Program-made: the position numbers and the translations under genes | The notes under the pieces: model-generated | What the model saw: only the letters and a program-made list of their open reading frames with translations | The model's database searches: none | Told to the model about the DNA's origin: nothing | Source of the DNA: Multifurca ochricompacta | Lineage: Eukaryota; Basidiomycota; Agaricomycetes; Russulales; Russulaceae | Direction of reading: 5' to 3' | NCBI GenBank assembly: GCA_022496185.1 | Contig: WTXG01000070.1 | Span: forward strand, 100,636-164,635 | Length of the DNA: 64,000 nucleotides | Shown here: in pieces, positions 21,209-32,378 of the stretch | Position numbering within the stretch: position 1 is the stretch's first letter | How the letters are laid out: each line of letters opens with the position of its first letter

Positions 21209-21654
21209 TTAGAACAGACTTAATCGAACTTAGGACACTAGAACTCACCGAACGCACAAGGCGACGACGACGCGTCCCTTGCCCTGACACCCGAACCCGA
21301 ACCCCGACCACAGAACTGACAAACGACCCCCGAAGCTGCTTGACTATCAACGCGATCAGTAATATCCATAAATGAACACTCGAAACACTCACCTGAATTG
21401 CAAGGAGACGACACCGCGTCCCTTGCCCAAATCCCAACAGCACGACGTCTTACTCAGCGCATGACCCCCGATCCCCAACATCCGAAGAAGCGTCTCTTGA
21501 AGACAACTCCCCACTCCGATATCTGACAGACGAGTTAGAACCGCAAACGCATGGCAACTTACCTATTGACTTCCATAACCGCTTTGCTCTTCTTGCGGCA
21601 GCAGACAGCCCCACCCCGAATGACGAAAACACAGAAGTACCAACACCACACACA

Positions 21655-22827
21655 ATGACGACTAGACTGAACACCAGGCAGGCACGAAGGGCCGCGGAGG
21701 AGGACATCGTGGAGTCGCAGACCAGTCGACCCAAACGAAGCCCCAAAGATAGGCCAATTACCAGAATGACAGGAAGAAACCCTGATGAACCACCGCAAGG
21801 ACCCCCCGCTCCAGGAGGAGGGGCAACGTATTCGGGAGGGCCCATGATGGGCGTACCACCACCCTTCTTCGATGGAGACCGAGACATCGCGATGGATTGG
21901 CTCGCCAAACTAGAACTATTCTTCAGCCTCAATGAAACAGTAGCCATGGTTCAGAACGAAAGAACGAGAGTTGCGTTCACACTAGGACTGCTACGAGGAC
22001 CCCAAGTAGACCGATGGGTGATAGACCAGATCAAATGGTTGACCGACATCAAAGAGGGAAACATCCGAGTCCCATACATTTGGGACAAATTTAGACAAAT
22101 ATTCCGAGATGCATGGGCCGACGTGGCAGCTGGACAGAAAGTGCTGCGAGCATTAGATTGCTTACAAATGAGAGATTCCAATATCGACGAATACATCGCC
22201 GAGTTTCGCACGCTGGCTACAAGGGCCGAACTCCATATTGATGACCCAGCCGCTTGGCAATTCTTTCACCGAGGCCTCCCCACGCGATTGGTTCAGACTA
22301 TGCTCCTATTTGACCAACCTAAGACATTTGATGAAGCAGCAGCCTCGGCCAGGAAACACCATGCAAACTGGTTGTATAGCAAAGACGCCCTTGGCACTCG
22401 GTTGACAACAAACACGCCACCCCGAGGCAACAAATTTACATTTTATAAGAAACGCAAGTCGGACCCACACTCACAAGGAGCCGATGTCATCAAAAAGGCA
22501 GTTACAACAGAAGAGAAAGAGCAATATAGGAAGGATGGCCGATGCTTTGAGTGTGGGCGCTGAGGACATCTCATCAGGGACTGCCCGAATAAGAAGCCGT
22601 GCATTAATACCAATACCAGCGCCAGTAGCCCGGCTCAGACCGCCACGATCACAGAAGTCCCTTCGACAACTACAACGGCACCTACTAAAGCTCACACACA
22701 GAAACTGGTAGAGACGACCGAGATAGACGTCGACGCGCTCGCCAACGCTCTTCGATCCATGAACGACGATCAATGCCTCGCCCTTCAGAGTAAATTCAAA
22801 GGGGATGAGGATTTTTATATCGCTTGA
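21655..22827 (+). pseudogene. gypsy-4 Gag with an internal stop
   Basis: 302 codons to a TGA at 22561, then 88 more in frame to 22827. The capsid region holds FFDGDRDIAMDWLAKLELFF and YIAEFRTLATRA. The stop falls inside the CCHC zinc knuckle: CFECGR-stop-GHLIRDC. CGA to TGA at that codon would explain it. The reading before and after is undamaged, so the gene is otherwise fresh. Confidence 0.88.
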
Positions 22828-22889
22828 ATGATGCGGCCTTCATTTGAGCGTTAATCTCACACCATGTATTTAGATCACCTATTAGAGCA

Positions 22890-25800
22890 ATGACAATCTC
22901 TGTTCCATTACATGGAGTGAAAAAAGAGGCCAACATAGAAGCTCTCATCGACAGTGGAGCCACAGAAAACTTTATTAATTATAAAACAGTAATCAAACAC
23001 AGACTCCCCACAAAGTGCCTGACAATTCTGAAATGACTACAAAACGCAGATGGGTCACCTAATGCCACACGTTATATCACACGATGCGTTGATCTCCACG
23101 TCGTCACCAACGACAAAGCGCAAAAACACAGATTTTACGTCGTGTCAATCGGAACGGATGAAGTGATTCTAGGATATCCGTGGTTCGCAGCAAATAACCC
23201 ACACATAGATTGGACAACAGGACACCTCATGGACAAGGTCACATTCAATCTACCTACCGAACAGATAAAGCAACTCAACATCGCGCAAGAGTTAGCAATC
23301 AAAGCTAAAGATAAGATAGAACGATCCTGGGATCAGATTGTCCCTTCAGAGTATCACCGACACCAGAAAGTATTCAGTGACCAGGAAGCTCAACGCTTCC
23401 CCACAGAACGACCCTGGGACCATAAAATCAAACTAAAAGCAGACGCTCCGGCCTCAATGGACTGTAAGATCTATCCACTCGGACCGGGAGAACAAGACGC
23501 GTTGAACACTTTCCTCGACGAACATTTGAAAAAGGGCTATATTTCGGCATCAAAATCACCATACGCATCTCCATTCTTCTTTATTAAAAAGAAGGACGGA
23601 AAACTTAGACCCGTACAAGATTATCGTAAACTGAATAACTGGACGATCCAAAACACTTATCCTCTCCCGCTTATCCTGGAACTTATTGATCGAGTCCGAG
23701 GAAGTACGTTGTTCACAAAGATGGACATTCGCTGGGGCTACAACAATATCCGTATTGTACCCAAAGACCACTGGAAAGCTGCATTCAAAACTAATCAGGG
23801 CCTCTTTGAACCCAATGTGATGTTCTTTGGCTTAACCAATTCCCCCGCGACATTCCAGACCATGATGAATGCCAAGTTCAGAGATGAACTCAATGATCAT
23901 GACGCAACAGGAAAGGCGTGGTTTACAGTCTATATGGACGACATCCTTATTCACACAGATAACGATCTCGACAATCACCGATCCAAGGTCCATCGTGTTC
24001 TGGATAAACTTAATCGCTTAGATCTCTACCTCAAACCAGAAAAGTGTGCCTTCGAACAAATGCGAATAGAATACCTTGGACTCATCTTGGAGGCGAATCA
24101 AGTTCATATGGATCCAGTCAAAGTGGAAGGCGTCGCCACCTGGAAGGTCCCCCCACAACCATGAAAGAAGTCCGATCATTCTTAGGGTTCTGCCAGTTCT
24201 ATCATCGCTTCATTCAGGGCTTTAGCAAGATTGCCGCCCCTCTGAATGCCCTAACCAGTGCCAAGAATCTATGGAAGTGGACAGCAGCAGAACAGCATGC
24301 CTTCGATACACTTAAAGAACACGTAACCTCTCAACCGGTGCTCGCACAACCGAATTTTGAACAGCCGTTCATCATAGGTACAGATGCTTCTGGATATGCT
24401 GTCGGCGCCACGTTAAGCCAGAAGGACCCTGTGGGACGCTTACATCCTATCGCATACCTCTCGAAAACGCTTGACGAGACTCAGAGGAATTGGGACATAT
24501 ATGATAGAGAATTATTTGCGATTATGGTAGCCTTTCGTGTCTGGCATCAATATCTCCTTGGAGCCCGACACAAAGTTCAGGTCTGCACAGACCATAATAA
24601 CTTACAGTATTTTAGAGAACCACAAAAACTCAACCGAAGACAGGCTCGTTGGCTTCAGGAATTGGCTGATTTTGATTTCTCTCTGGAACACGTCCCCGGA
24701 AAATTACACACTGTGGCAGATATGCTCTCACGATGGCCTGACGCTGATCACGGAACCGAAGACAATGAAAAGGTCGTAATCCTCCCCAACAACTTATTTC
24801 TCTGAACGCTACAAACAGTTAAACACCCCTTCCTGTCTGACCTGCTAGCGCGACGGGACATTCTCCGACATTATCACGATCATGTCCTCACGGGACACCC
24901 GGGTATTGAAAAGACTATGCGAAAGGTACTAGCCGATTACGACGGCATCGGTCTTAGGGAATTCGTCCGAGAATATGTTCAGGGTTGCGCGACATGTCAA
25001 GAAAATAAACCAAAGTTAACTAAGAAAGCCCCTTTGTTTCCATTCAATGTACCGGCCTCAGCCGGCCCCTTTCAGTATGTTGCGATGGATCTTATCACAG
25101 ATCTCCCGCCCTCGGGGCATTACAATGCGGTACTCACGATTGTGGACCAAGGCTGCTCCAAATCAGCAAAATTCATTCCCTGTTCGAAAGACATCACAGG
25201 GGAAGGGATCGCTACCCTGTATTATCGACATGTTTTTCCAACCTTCAGTGTCCCACGACGTATCATCTCTGATCAGGATCCCCGGTTTACCTCACACTTT
25301 TCCCGTGAACTCGCCCGTGTACTGGGTATCCAACAAAACCTGTCGACCGCTTTTCACCCCTGAATGGACGGTTCGAGCGAACGTATGAATCTATGGCTCG
25401 AACAATACCTCCGCCTTTGGCTTGGTGACGATCAATCTTGATGGCCGGACTACTTGCCCTTAGCCGAATTCGTCCATAATTCATGGACACACGACAAATC
25501 CAAGCTATCTCTGCATGCGCTAATACACGGCGTTTCGTTCGATTGGAACGGACAATTATCCGAGTCTAGTGTTCCCCAAGTCGACACCCGTCTCCGCGAC
25601 CTTCAGGCTGCACGTACCCACGCTGAACTAGCGCTTCGAACCCCCATGAGTCGCCCGTCGCGACCTCCTCTCGCAGTGGGCACTCAGGTTTGGTTGGAAG
25701 GGCGCAACCTGAAGACCCACTTCCCATCGACTAAGTTAGCCCCCTGCCGTTATGGCCCCTTCTGCATTCTGAACTGTATCTCCCCTGTGGCATATCGCTT

Positions 25801-26119
25801 GTCCCTGCCTTCCCACATGAATATCCATGATGTGTTTCATATTGATCTTCTATCTCCCTATCTCGAAACTGTTGCACATGGCCCCAATTACCTCAGGCCC
25901 CCACCAGAGCTTGTTAATCAGGAAGAAGAATATGAAGTGGCAGCTATCCTTAATCACCGGCTCCACGGGCGTTCTAAGAAGCTCCAATTTCTGGTCAGCT
26001 GGGTCGGCTATCCTGCCAGTGAGAACTCTTGGGTTGATAGCTCTGACTGTCATGCCCCTGCACTGATCAAACAATACTATGATTCTCTTCCCAGGCGTCA
26101 GGGACAACGCCTCCCTTAA
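22890..26119 (+). pseudogene. gypsy-4 Pol: protease, RT, RNase H, integrase, chromodomain
   Basis: Protease DSGATENFI near 22950 and the LGYPWFAANNPHIDW block. RT with [10 protein letters not shown] and VYMDDILIHT. RNase H with GTDASGYAVGATL, YDRELFAIM and TDHNNLQYF. Integrase zinc finger from HYHDHVLTGHPGI to GCATCQENK. Catalytic segments AMDLITDLPP and SDQDPRFTS, then a glutamate in SSER. A chromodomain (EEEYEVAAILNH ... WVGYPASENSW) closes it. In-frame TGA codons lie near 23037, 24803, 25361 and 25438. A one-base deletion in a C run near 24156 shifts the frame. Gag and Pol are in different frames. Confidence 0.9.
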
Positions 26120-26180
26120 GAAGGGGGTGACTACATGTTTTCCCACCTCCTTTCCCCCACACACACTTCTTCCTCTTATC

Positions 26181-27354
26181 ATGGCCCGCACCAAACGACT
26201 CACTCGCCTCTTTTCCCCACGCAAAGGTGTCAAACCAGGCCCTAGGATGTCTACCACACGCCGACCTACCAACACTCAGCCTTCACCCTCCACCCCAGAC
26301 CCTAACTTAGAGACCAGTTTGCTGTTGCTGCTGCTGATGCAGCAAACCTAGGTGCGCTCAAGTTTCCACAAGATGCCCCTACACTTCCAACCACACCGGC
26401 TTCATCAACCCCTCCTTCACACTTTTCCTTTACTATGTCTGACAATCCCATCCAAACCCTCACCAATGCCATCTCCATTACAACATCTGTGAATCAAAAT
26501 CTAGACCCAGCAGTTCGTAACCGTGTATTGACCATGCTACAGGAGACACGTTCACGCTTAGAGGCTGATGCTACTGGAGGAACTCAAACCCAGAATGGTA
26601 CTGGAGACCAGCGACCACCTACCCCAGAACTGGACCGTCTACCTGGCAATGCTGCTGCTACCCGACAATCACCCATCCCTTACACTTATCCAGGCCCCCC
26701 ATTTATCCGCAACCACATGCATAACACTTGTCACTACTTTCCCCATTTAATCACTGACTCACATGGTTATCGAAGGATTGCTCGCTACATTGCTTACGAC
26801 TTTCAACAAGATGAGCCCACTGTTGTCTGCACCATGGGGGCTGATGAGCCTGTCTTTCGCTTTCCTCTATATGCACGACCTCATGCCCGACACCCAGGTT
26901 CCCCAATCCTATCCTCACACTCTTTCAGCAACGACTCTTTGACCCGGACACAGAATTTACACCAATCGTCAGTCATGCATTGGATGAACTTCAGGACCCA
27001 GGTGCTTGGGCAGAAGTTGCCCGCTTCCGCTATGCTACTCGACGACTGGATGGCGCTCTTCGTGAACTGGCCCACTGGAGACGACAGGTTAGCCGAGCCC
27101 ACCAAGACATCCAAGAAACAGTCCATGCCATGTCTAGGGCTGACGTTTACTATCGCCTCTTCCCTTATCTCACTTATGTATATGCACCCACTTGGGACAT
27201 AATCCCTACTGCAGCAGAAGCCATGACCTTTGCCCCCAATCCTGAACTCCGTGCAATCCTTCAAGCTGGTGGAGTTGGCAGTACACGCCGCCCTCGCTCC
27301 CGCCGTCGTCTCACGCTACCTCCTCACATGATTACATTCACAGTTGGTCACTGA
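26181..27354 (+). pseudogene. Accessory gene at the 3' end of gypsy-4
   Basis: Between the chromodomain and the 3' LTR lie a short basic frame (26181-26349) and a longer one (26435-27202). The longer one passes by a one-base shift near 26905 into 26980-27354. Visible features: a Thr/Ser/Pro-rich N-terminus, a Leu-rich helix (RNRVLTMLQETRSRLEAD), a central segment with Tyr, His and Pro (FIRNHMHNTCHYFP), a helical stretch (LDGALRELAHWRRQ) and a basic C-terminus (RRPRSRRR). No zinc knuckles and no family recognised. Position matches the accessory gene of gypsy-1, but the sequences look unrelated. Confidence 0.55.
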
Positions 27355-27376
27355 GCTTGGGGACAAGCTGAACTGT

Positions 27377-27389
27377 ACAAGGGGAGTGA
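27377..27389 (+). other. Polypurine tract of gypsy-4
   Basis: ACAAGGGGAGTGA sits directly before the 3' LTR, as expected for the plus-strand primer. Confidence 0.65.
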
Positions 27390-27953
27390 TGTGACGGATT
27401 TTACACTGGCCAAGGTGACATGAGACTGACTGACAAGGAAACGGACTTTTATTGACACACTACTTTACTGTTGCTTACTGAGGGCTCAACCCCTCCTCCT
27501 TCTCCATGGTTCTAGCTAGTTCTACTGCGCAACCACTAGATCATACATCATAGTACTAGAACCTTCTACCCACTATGACATAGCTAAACCCACCTGTATT
27601 TAAAGTACAGTAAAGTAGAGAGACAGACCTAAGTCTGTTCTCTTGTGCCCAATCCCAGGTGCTTTGACTTCACCTGAACTCTCTCTGTAAGAACTCCACT
27701 TGAACTCTCCAAGACGCGACTTGGAGAGCCTTCGACCCTCTTGAACTTGTTGCAGGACTGAGTGTCTCTGCCGTCGACCTCGACTCTCGCGCGTGCCCTA
27801 TCGACTCTGTTGTGGGCTTGAACCGACTTGACTCCAAAGGCTTGGGGTCTTGACTTGGACTTGATACACCTTGACCCTTCGTGGCCTCGAGACTTGACTG
27901 AAGTTGCTTCCTCTTGATCGACCTCGACACAGTTCTCGCACCTAACTGTGACA
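27390..27953 (+). repeat. 3' LTR of gypsy-4
   Basis: TGTGACGG...CTGTGACA, 564 bp. See the 5' LTR for the difference near its end. Directly followed by LTR-S copy D. Confidence 0.9.
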
Positions 27954-28302
27954 ACATGTGATTTCTGTACTGGCCAATGGCCTTTCTCCCTCATGTTTAT
28001 TGTTTGGACTTTGTCCGGCACTTGAGGACTTATTCCCAGTGCACAGACCATCCCTTGGATAGTATATAAGGGTGTCTGTTTTGTCTCTTACACTTCAGAG
28101 TTTCTTCAACCTCTGAAGTGTAAGTCCCTTCTCTTACTTACTATCATACCTTGAGACTAACGCTCTGTGTAGTAACTTGTCTTTGTCTAGGTCAGTAGTA
28201 TAGTATAACAGAGTTTCTTCAACCTCTGAAGTTAACTTGTCTTTGTCTAGCTTAACTCGCTAACCTCTACAGTCAGTATGCTGCGCACATGCCTGTTTCA
28301 CA
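27954..28302 (+). repeat. LTR-S copy D, 5'-truncated
   Basis: Begins inside the LTR (ACATGTGATTTCTG) because the gypsy-4 LTR abuts. It has the TATA box (near 28069) and the duplicated block, and ends CTGTTTCACA. A 28-base spacer follows, then copy E in the opposite direction. Confidence 0.85.
28097..28250 (+). other. Duplicated block with and without a GT-AG interval, copy D
   Basis: a 28097-28119, interval 28120-28172 (GTAAGT...CTAAC...TGTAG), b 28173-28190 (18 nt here), linker 28191-28209, fused a+b 28210-28250. Block b differs in length and sequence from copies A and B, and the fused unit carries the same difference. Confidence 0.85.
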
Positions 28303-28383
28303 CAGTTAAGCGTGCCCAGGGCCCATAACCTGTCAAACAGGCATGAGGCGCAGCATACTGACTGTGGATGTTAGCGGGTTAAG

Positions 28384-29918
28384 CTAGACAAAGAAAGTTA
28401 CTTCAGAGGTTAGAAGAACTCTATATTAACTATACTACTGACCTAGACAAAGAAAGTTCTACATAAGAACATTAGTCTAATAGTAAAGTAGATAGTAAAG
28501 AGAAACTTACACTTAGTGATTGGCAGGGGTAACCCTGGGGTATCCTCGTTGGTACCCGTACCCGTACCCATACCCGTCACTACGGGTACAGGTAACCCAT
28601 GGGTTACCCATGGGTCACCCGTGAAAATGCGTGCAAGTTCTTTACTTGCATCGCGCATTTCAGATAACCGGCCTGGGCCTTCCTGGACCAAGAAGATACA
28701 CAACGCGTTCATTTGTGGCTGCTTAAGATCCCTCAATGACTCTTGTTTTATGTTTAGAAGATTAAGATAATTAATTATTCCATTTTTATTTTATTATTCT
28801 GCTTTCAATTTTATACAAGCACAACTAAAATCCAGTATACAGCAATGATTAGATAGGATGTTATAGAACATTGATGAAAAGCCTGTCAGATAATTACACA
28901 GAATGCAAAAAAAATTGATGAACACATAGAAATTGGTAGGGGTAACACCTGGATAATTGTTTTGATACCTGGGTTACCCATAAAATGAAATGCGTGCAAG
29001 TTCTTTACTTGCATCGTGCATTTCGGAGATCCAGCCCGGGAGATCCCAGTCAAGGAGATATGCACTTGGACACAACGCGTTCATTTATGGCTACTCAAGA
29101 TCCCTCAAAGATTCCTATTTTATGTTCATAAGATTAAGATAATTTATTATTCCATTTTTATTTTATTATTCTGGTTTCAATTTTATACAAGTGTGACTGT
29201 TCTTTGCATTTCTGCGCATTTCGGGTAAATGGCCCGGGCCATCCCGGTCAAGGAGATAAGCACTTGGACACAACACGTTCATTTATGGCTACTCAAGATT
29301 CCTCAAAAATTGTTGGTTTATGTTCAGAAGATTAAATGGATCCTTTATTTACATTATTATTTTATTATTCTGGTTTCATTTCATACAAGCGCGACTGTCC
29401 TAGTCCCTGGATGCACATTTCTGCGCATTTAAGTCAACCTTCCTTAATAGGAAGGAGGTCAGACCACCATGTGATGCAATGTAGTCGCTGCCCCATGCAG
29501 CTTGTAGACACACGCGGGCCTTGTTTCAATAAAGTAATTTGATAATTAAATTATAGAATAGTCTATATTAGTCTAGAGTGTATTTTAGATAGTGCCAGAC
29601 CGGCAGAATTGGTTGCACATTAATAAAACAGATGTATCATGGTTTTCAAGAAAGTGGATCACTGATAAGGATTTTATTTTACATCGCACTGTTAATCTGC
29701 TTTGATATTTTGTAGGATAATACTAGAACATATTTAACGCCACCCTGTAGCATACATCAGACGAGATCTTGTATTTTTGTGACTGCAGATGTGTTTTATC
29801 TCGGAAATTCTACTGATCTTATCAATGCATAATCGGCGCCTATACCCGCCAAACCCACTGCGCAGGTATGAAACCCCTTGACAATCACTACTTACACTTC
29901 AGAGGTTAGAAGAACTCT
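28384..29918 (-). other. Duplicated block with and without a GT-AG interval, copy E
   Basis: On the minus strand: a 29896-29918, interval 28459-28510 (starts GTAAGT, CTAAT near the end), b 28443-28458, fused a+b 28384-28422. The hAT insertion and its duplication sit at the a/interval boundary. The fused unit is identical to this copy's own a plus b, which again differ from the other copies. Confidence 0.82.
28514..29890. mobile_element. Non-autonomous hAT element, copy 2
   Basis: 1377 bp, termini TAGTGATTG and CAATCACTA, with a perfect 8-bp target duplication CTTACACT (28506-28513 and 29891-29898). Same layout as copy 1: subterminal GGGTA/GTACCC repeats, three ~200-bp internal units (from about 28636, 29000 and 29205) and a right part matching the transposase-bearing hAT. 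Confidence 0.93.
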
Positions 29919-30228
29919 GAAGTGGAAGAGACAAAACAGACACCCTTATATACAATCCAAGGGATGGTCTGTGCACTGGGAATAAGTCCACAAGTGCCAG
30001 ACAAAGTCCAAACAATAAACATGAGGGAGAAAGGCCATTGGCCACTACAGAAATCACATGTTACATGGTGTATCAGTCAGCTACTGTGGAATGTGAGAAA
30101 GAAAGTAATAATGATAATGTAAAAGTCCGAAACTCCGGTATCTAATCTAATCTACAAAGTAGCTAATCTAATCACTTGATGCCTGAAGCATCACCAAACA
30201 TCTTCTGTGTTCAACACTATGAACCTGA

Positions 30229-30304
30229 GGCCATGTAGCTCAGTGGTTTAGAGCACTGGACTTGGCTTGTCCAGAGGTCTTGGGTTCAATCCCCAATGTG
30301 GCCA
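30229..30304 (+). tRNA. tRNA-like sequence, possibly tRNA-Ala(GGC) or a SINE head
   Basis: A cloverleaf can be drawn. The acceptor stem pairs GGCCATG with TGTGGCC, with two G-T pairs. The D arm is GCTC...GAGC with an A-box (TAGCTCAGTGG). The anticodon stem CTGGAC/GTCCAG has loop TTGGCTT, giving GGC. The T arm TTGGG/CCCAA has TTCAATC, which is also the B-box. TTTT follows five bases later (30309), a pol III stop. The six-pair anticodon stem and T at position 37 are unusual. Its place in a transposon nest leaves a tRNA-derived SINE or pseudogene possible. Confidence 0.5.
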
Positions 30305-30911
30305 TTTCTTTTCTAGTGTGTGAGCCAGGGTCCTGTTTAAGGTCCCTTGATTGGGGTGTGTGTTTAGCCAACACTGAAGACCCCATATGATTCTCTTGAG
30401 GCTGCAGGTGGGTTTACATTGTATCTAGACATAATATGAGCTGATCTTGTCCTCTTGGGGCTGCAGGCTCTTGGTATCGTCAATATAGGTGTATTCTTGC
30501 TGTACAAGCAGGGCTGTTTGTCTCTGACTACCTCAACCCTTACGCATGCATCAATCTCCACATTCTGCACAGCTTTTGACAAGTGTTTTCATCATTTTCA
30601 TTGTTATCTCATTTAAGAACACTTTTTACATATCTTATCTAATCTTTCCTTGTAATTGGGATCATTGCACCCATTACAGCCATGATGCAGCTGATAACAT
30701 GTTCATGCTAAATCATCTACTTTGTGATCAGATTTCTACTGATTTTGATGATTGCTATTGCACTTGTACACACTAAAATTATAGTCAAGAGCTGCAGCCT
30801 GAGCTGGTGGCTTTGGCTTTTAGCTACTCTGGGCCAGGCCAAAGCCCTTGCTCAATGGCTTGGCTTGGCCCAGCTTCTGGCTTTCAGCCAGGCCAGGCAC
30901 TTCACTATTCC
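30305..30911. repeat. Transposon debris including a hAT 5' remnant
   Basis: About 30480-30620 resembles 18170-18290, the stretch before the hAT transposase (TTGCTGTA-AAGCAG, CTCTGACTACCTCAA, GCATCAA-CTCC). The region 30800-30900 is built of short GGCC/AGCC-rich repeats (GGCCAGGCCAAAGC). No gene seen. Confidence 0.55.
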
Positions 30912-32113
30912 TGAAGAGAAATGTATTTTCTGACAGGATAACAATCCCAAGCACACCTCCAAAAAGGCTGCTAAATGGCTTGTAGAGCAGGAGATCAATC
31001 TTTTGGGTTGGCCTACACAGTCTCCAGACATTAACCCCATAGAACATCTATAGCACATGCTCAAACATGGATTCTAGGCTATGAAAAGTGGAGGGAATAG
31101 ACTATTAATAGGGGGTACCAGTGTTAGTCTGGTACAGCAAGCTGAATTTGCCAGTATGGTTGGCAATAGCATGGAAATCAACCTAAGAGCAGAGCAAGTG
31201 TGAATAAGAGTAAAAGCGATTGTTAAATTCGCTTTTGTGAGAACTAAGTTGAAGCAGACAAGTGGATTTGATGGGATCAAAACTGGATAATGATTCTGAA
31301 CAAACTAGTAAGGTTTTTATACATTTTAGCTATAGGAGTAAATATAGGAGGCATAAGACAGTAAAGTCAAAACTGGAGGTCAAATATCTGGCCAGAGAGG
31401 CATACAATGTGAACTACAAGTTAATCAGAATGAAGTGCGAAGCAGAGAATGCAAGACAAAGGGGTGCACGAAAGGAGTGGAACTGTAATGTACAACTGTA
31501 ATGTTTTAGTTGCACTTGCATAAAATCAAAACGGAATAAGATAATAATTGAGATAAGAAATGCATTTACTCTTCCAAACATAAAACCATAATTTTGAAGT
31601 AATCTTGAGTAGCCATGAATGAACGCGGCAATAATCTTGTGTCCAAGTGCAATCTTGACACTCCTAAGATCCTTCTCCTCTGGCCGGGCTGGTCTGTCCA
31701 GAATGCGCAATGCAGCAAAAAGCCTGTTAGAGGGGTCTGGGAAGTATGGGAGAGGGCATCAGTAGAATTGGATAAGATCAATGAAGAGGACTGTCAGAGA
31801 TTGATAGAGAGTATGCCTAGAAGGCTAGGAGCAGTTATCATAGGCCAAAGGAGGCCATACTAATTACTAGAATTGGTGTTTAATGTATAGAAAATAGATG
31901 CTAAAAAAACTGTCCAGATGATGAAGCAGATTTAATGGTTTATATCTTCATCAATTCTTCATAGACTCTTATGATTATAGACCCATTGGAACGCCCTGCA
32001 TCTAGGCTATGTTTCATACACTCATACCTTGGCTTCATGCCTTTTGGTTACTTTGTAATATATCCATTTGTACAAACATTCAAAACATCCAGACAGTTTT
32101 TTGAGTGACTGTA
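30912..32113 (+). mobile_element. Tc1/mariner element remnant, split by other repeats
   Basis: The transposase core is visible at 30924-31070 (QDNNPKHTSKKAAKWL, NLLGWPTQSPDINPIEHL). The C-terminus lies at about 31725-31862 (GVWEVWERASVELDKI, RLIESMPRRL). The 3' end carries an inverted terminal sequence, CAGACAGTTTTTTGAGTGAC, ending ACTGTA at 32113, typical of fungal Tc1 elements with a TA target. The 5' terminus and N-terminal two thirds are missing. Stop codons replace expected residues. About 650 bp of unrelated sequence separates core and C-terminus. Confidence 0.8.
31480..31724 (-). repeat. Diverged hAT internal-unit fragment inside the Tc1 remnant
   Basis: On the minus strand it aligns, with many changes, to the repeated unit of the non-autonomous hAT elements. 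Shared pieces include CACTTGGACACAA-like, TTCATTCATGGCTACTCAAG, ATTATTATCTTATTCC and a GCATTCTGGACAGACCAGCC counterpart. It lies exactly between the two Tc1 coding pieces, so it probably inserted there. The 400 bases before it (31075-31480) are unassigned. Confidence 0.5.
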
Positions 32114-32378
32114 GGTCAAAAAGAATGGGTTGGCAGGGTATGGGTTGTAACAGTAAGAGAGCTCAAAACTAAGGTCTTTTGAGCTAAGTACCTACTGTAT
32201 TTATACAGTTTGAAGTGAGTAACATCATGAAAGAACAAAAGAGAATATAAGAAATACATTGAGGACATTGTCTTTCTGTAGTTGAGAGTAAGGGAAAAGA
32301 GGCTCAAATGGGCTCAAAGAAAGAAAGAAGCAAAGGAAGAAATGCTTGTCATACAAGCAATAGTTACCAGAAATGTTA

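Larger units (their letters stand above)
20668..27953 (+). mobile_element. Ty3/gypsy chromodomain retrotransposon 'gypsy-4'
   Basis: Plus-strand element with LTRs 20668-21208 and 27390-27953, gag, pol with chromodomain, and a further gene before the 3' LTR. The damage is modest: five in-frame TGA codons that all fit CGA to TGA, and single-base shifts in pol (~24156) and the last gene (~26905). The flanks do not match: hAT transposase on the left, the middle of LTR-S copy D on the right. The two LTRs also differ strongly over their last ~90 bases. Confidence 0.92.
28331..30216 (-). repeat. LTR-S copy E, interrupted by a hAT element
   Basis: Opposite orientation to copy D. Starts TGTCAAACAGGCATG (28331) and ends CTGTGTTCAACA (30216), with the hAT insertion at 28514-29890. 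No matching 5-bp flanks (TAACC, CTATG). Confidence 0.85.

Noticed and set aside
21162..21443. Minus-strand open frames across the gypsy-4 leader and gag
   Set aside because: Shadows of the plus-strand element; no motifs, and gag on the other strand is clear.
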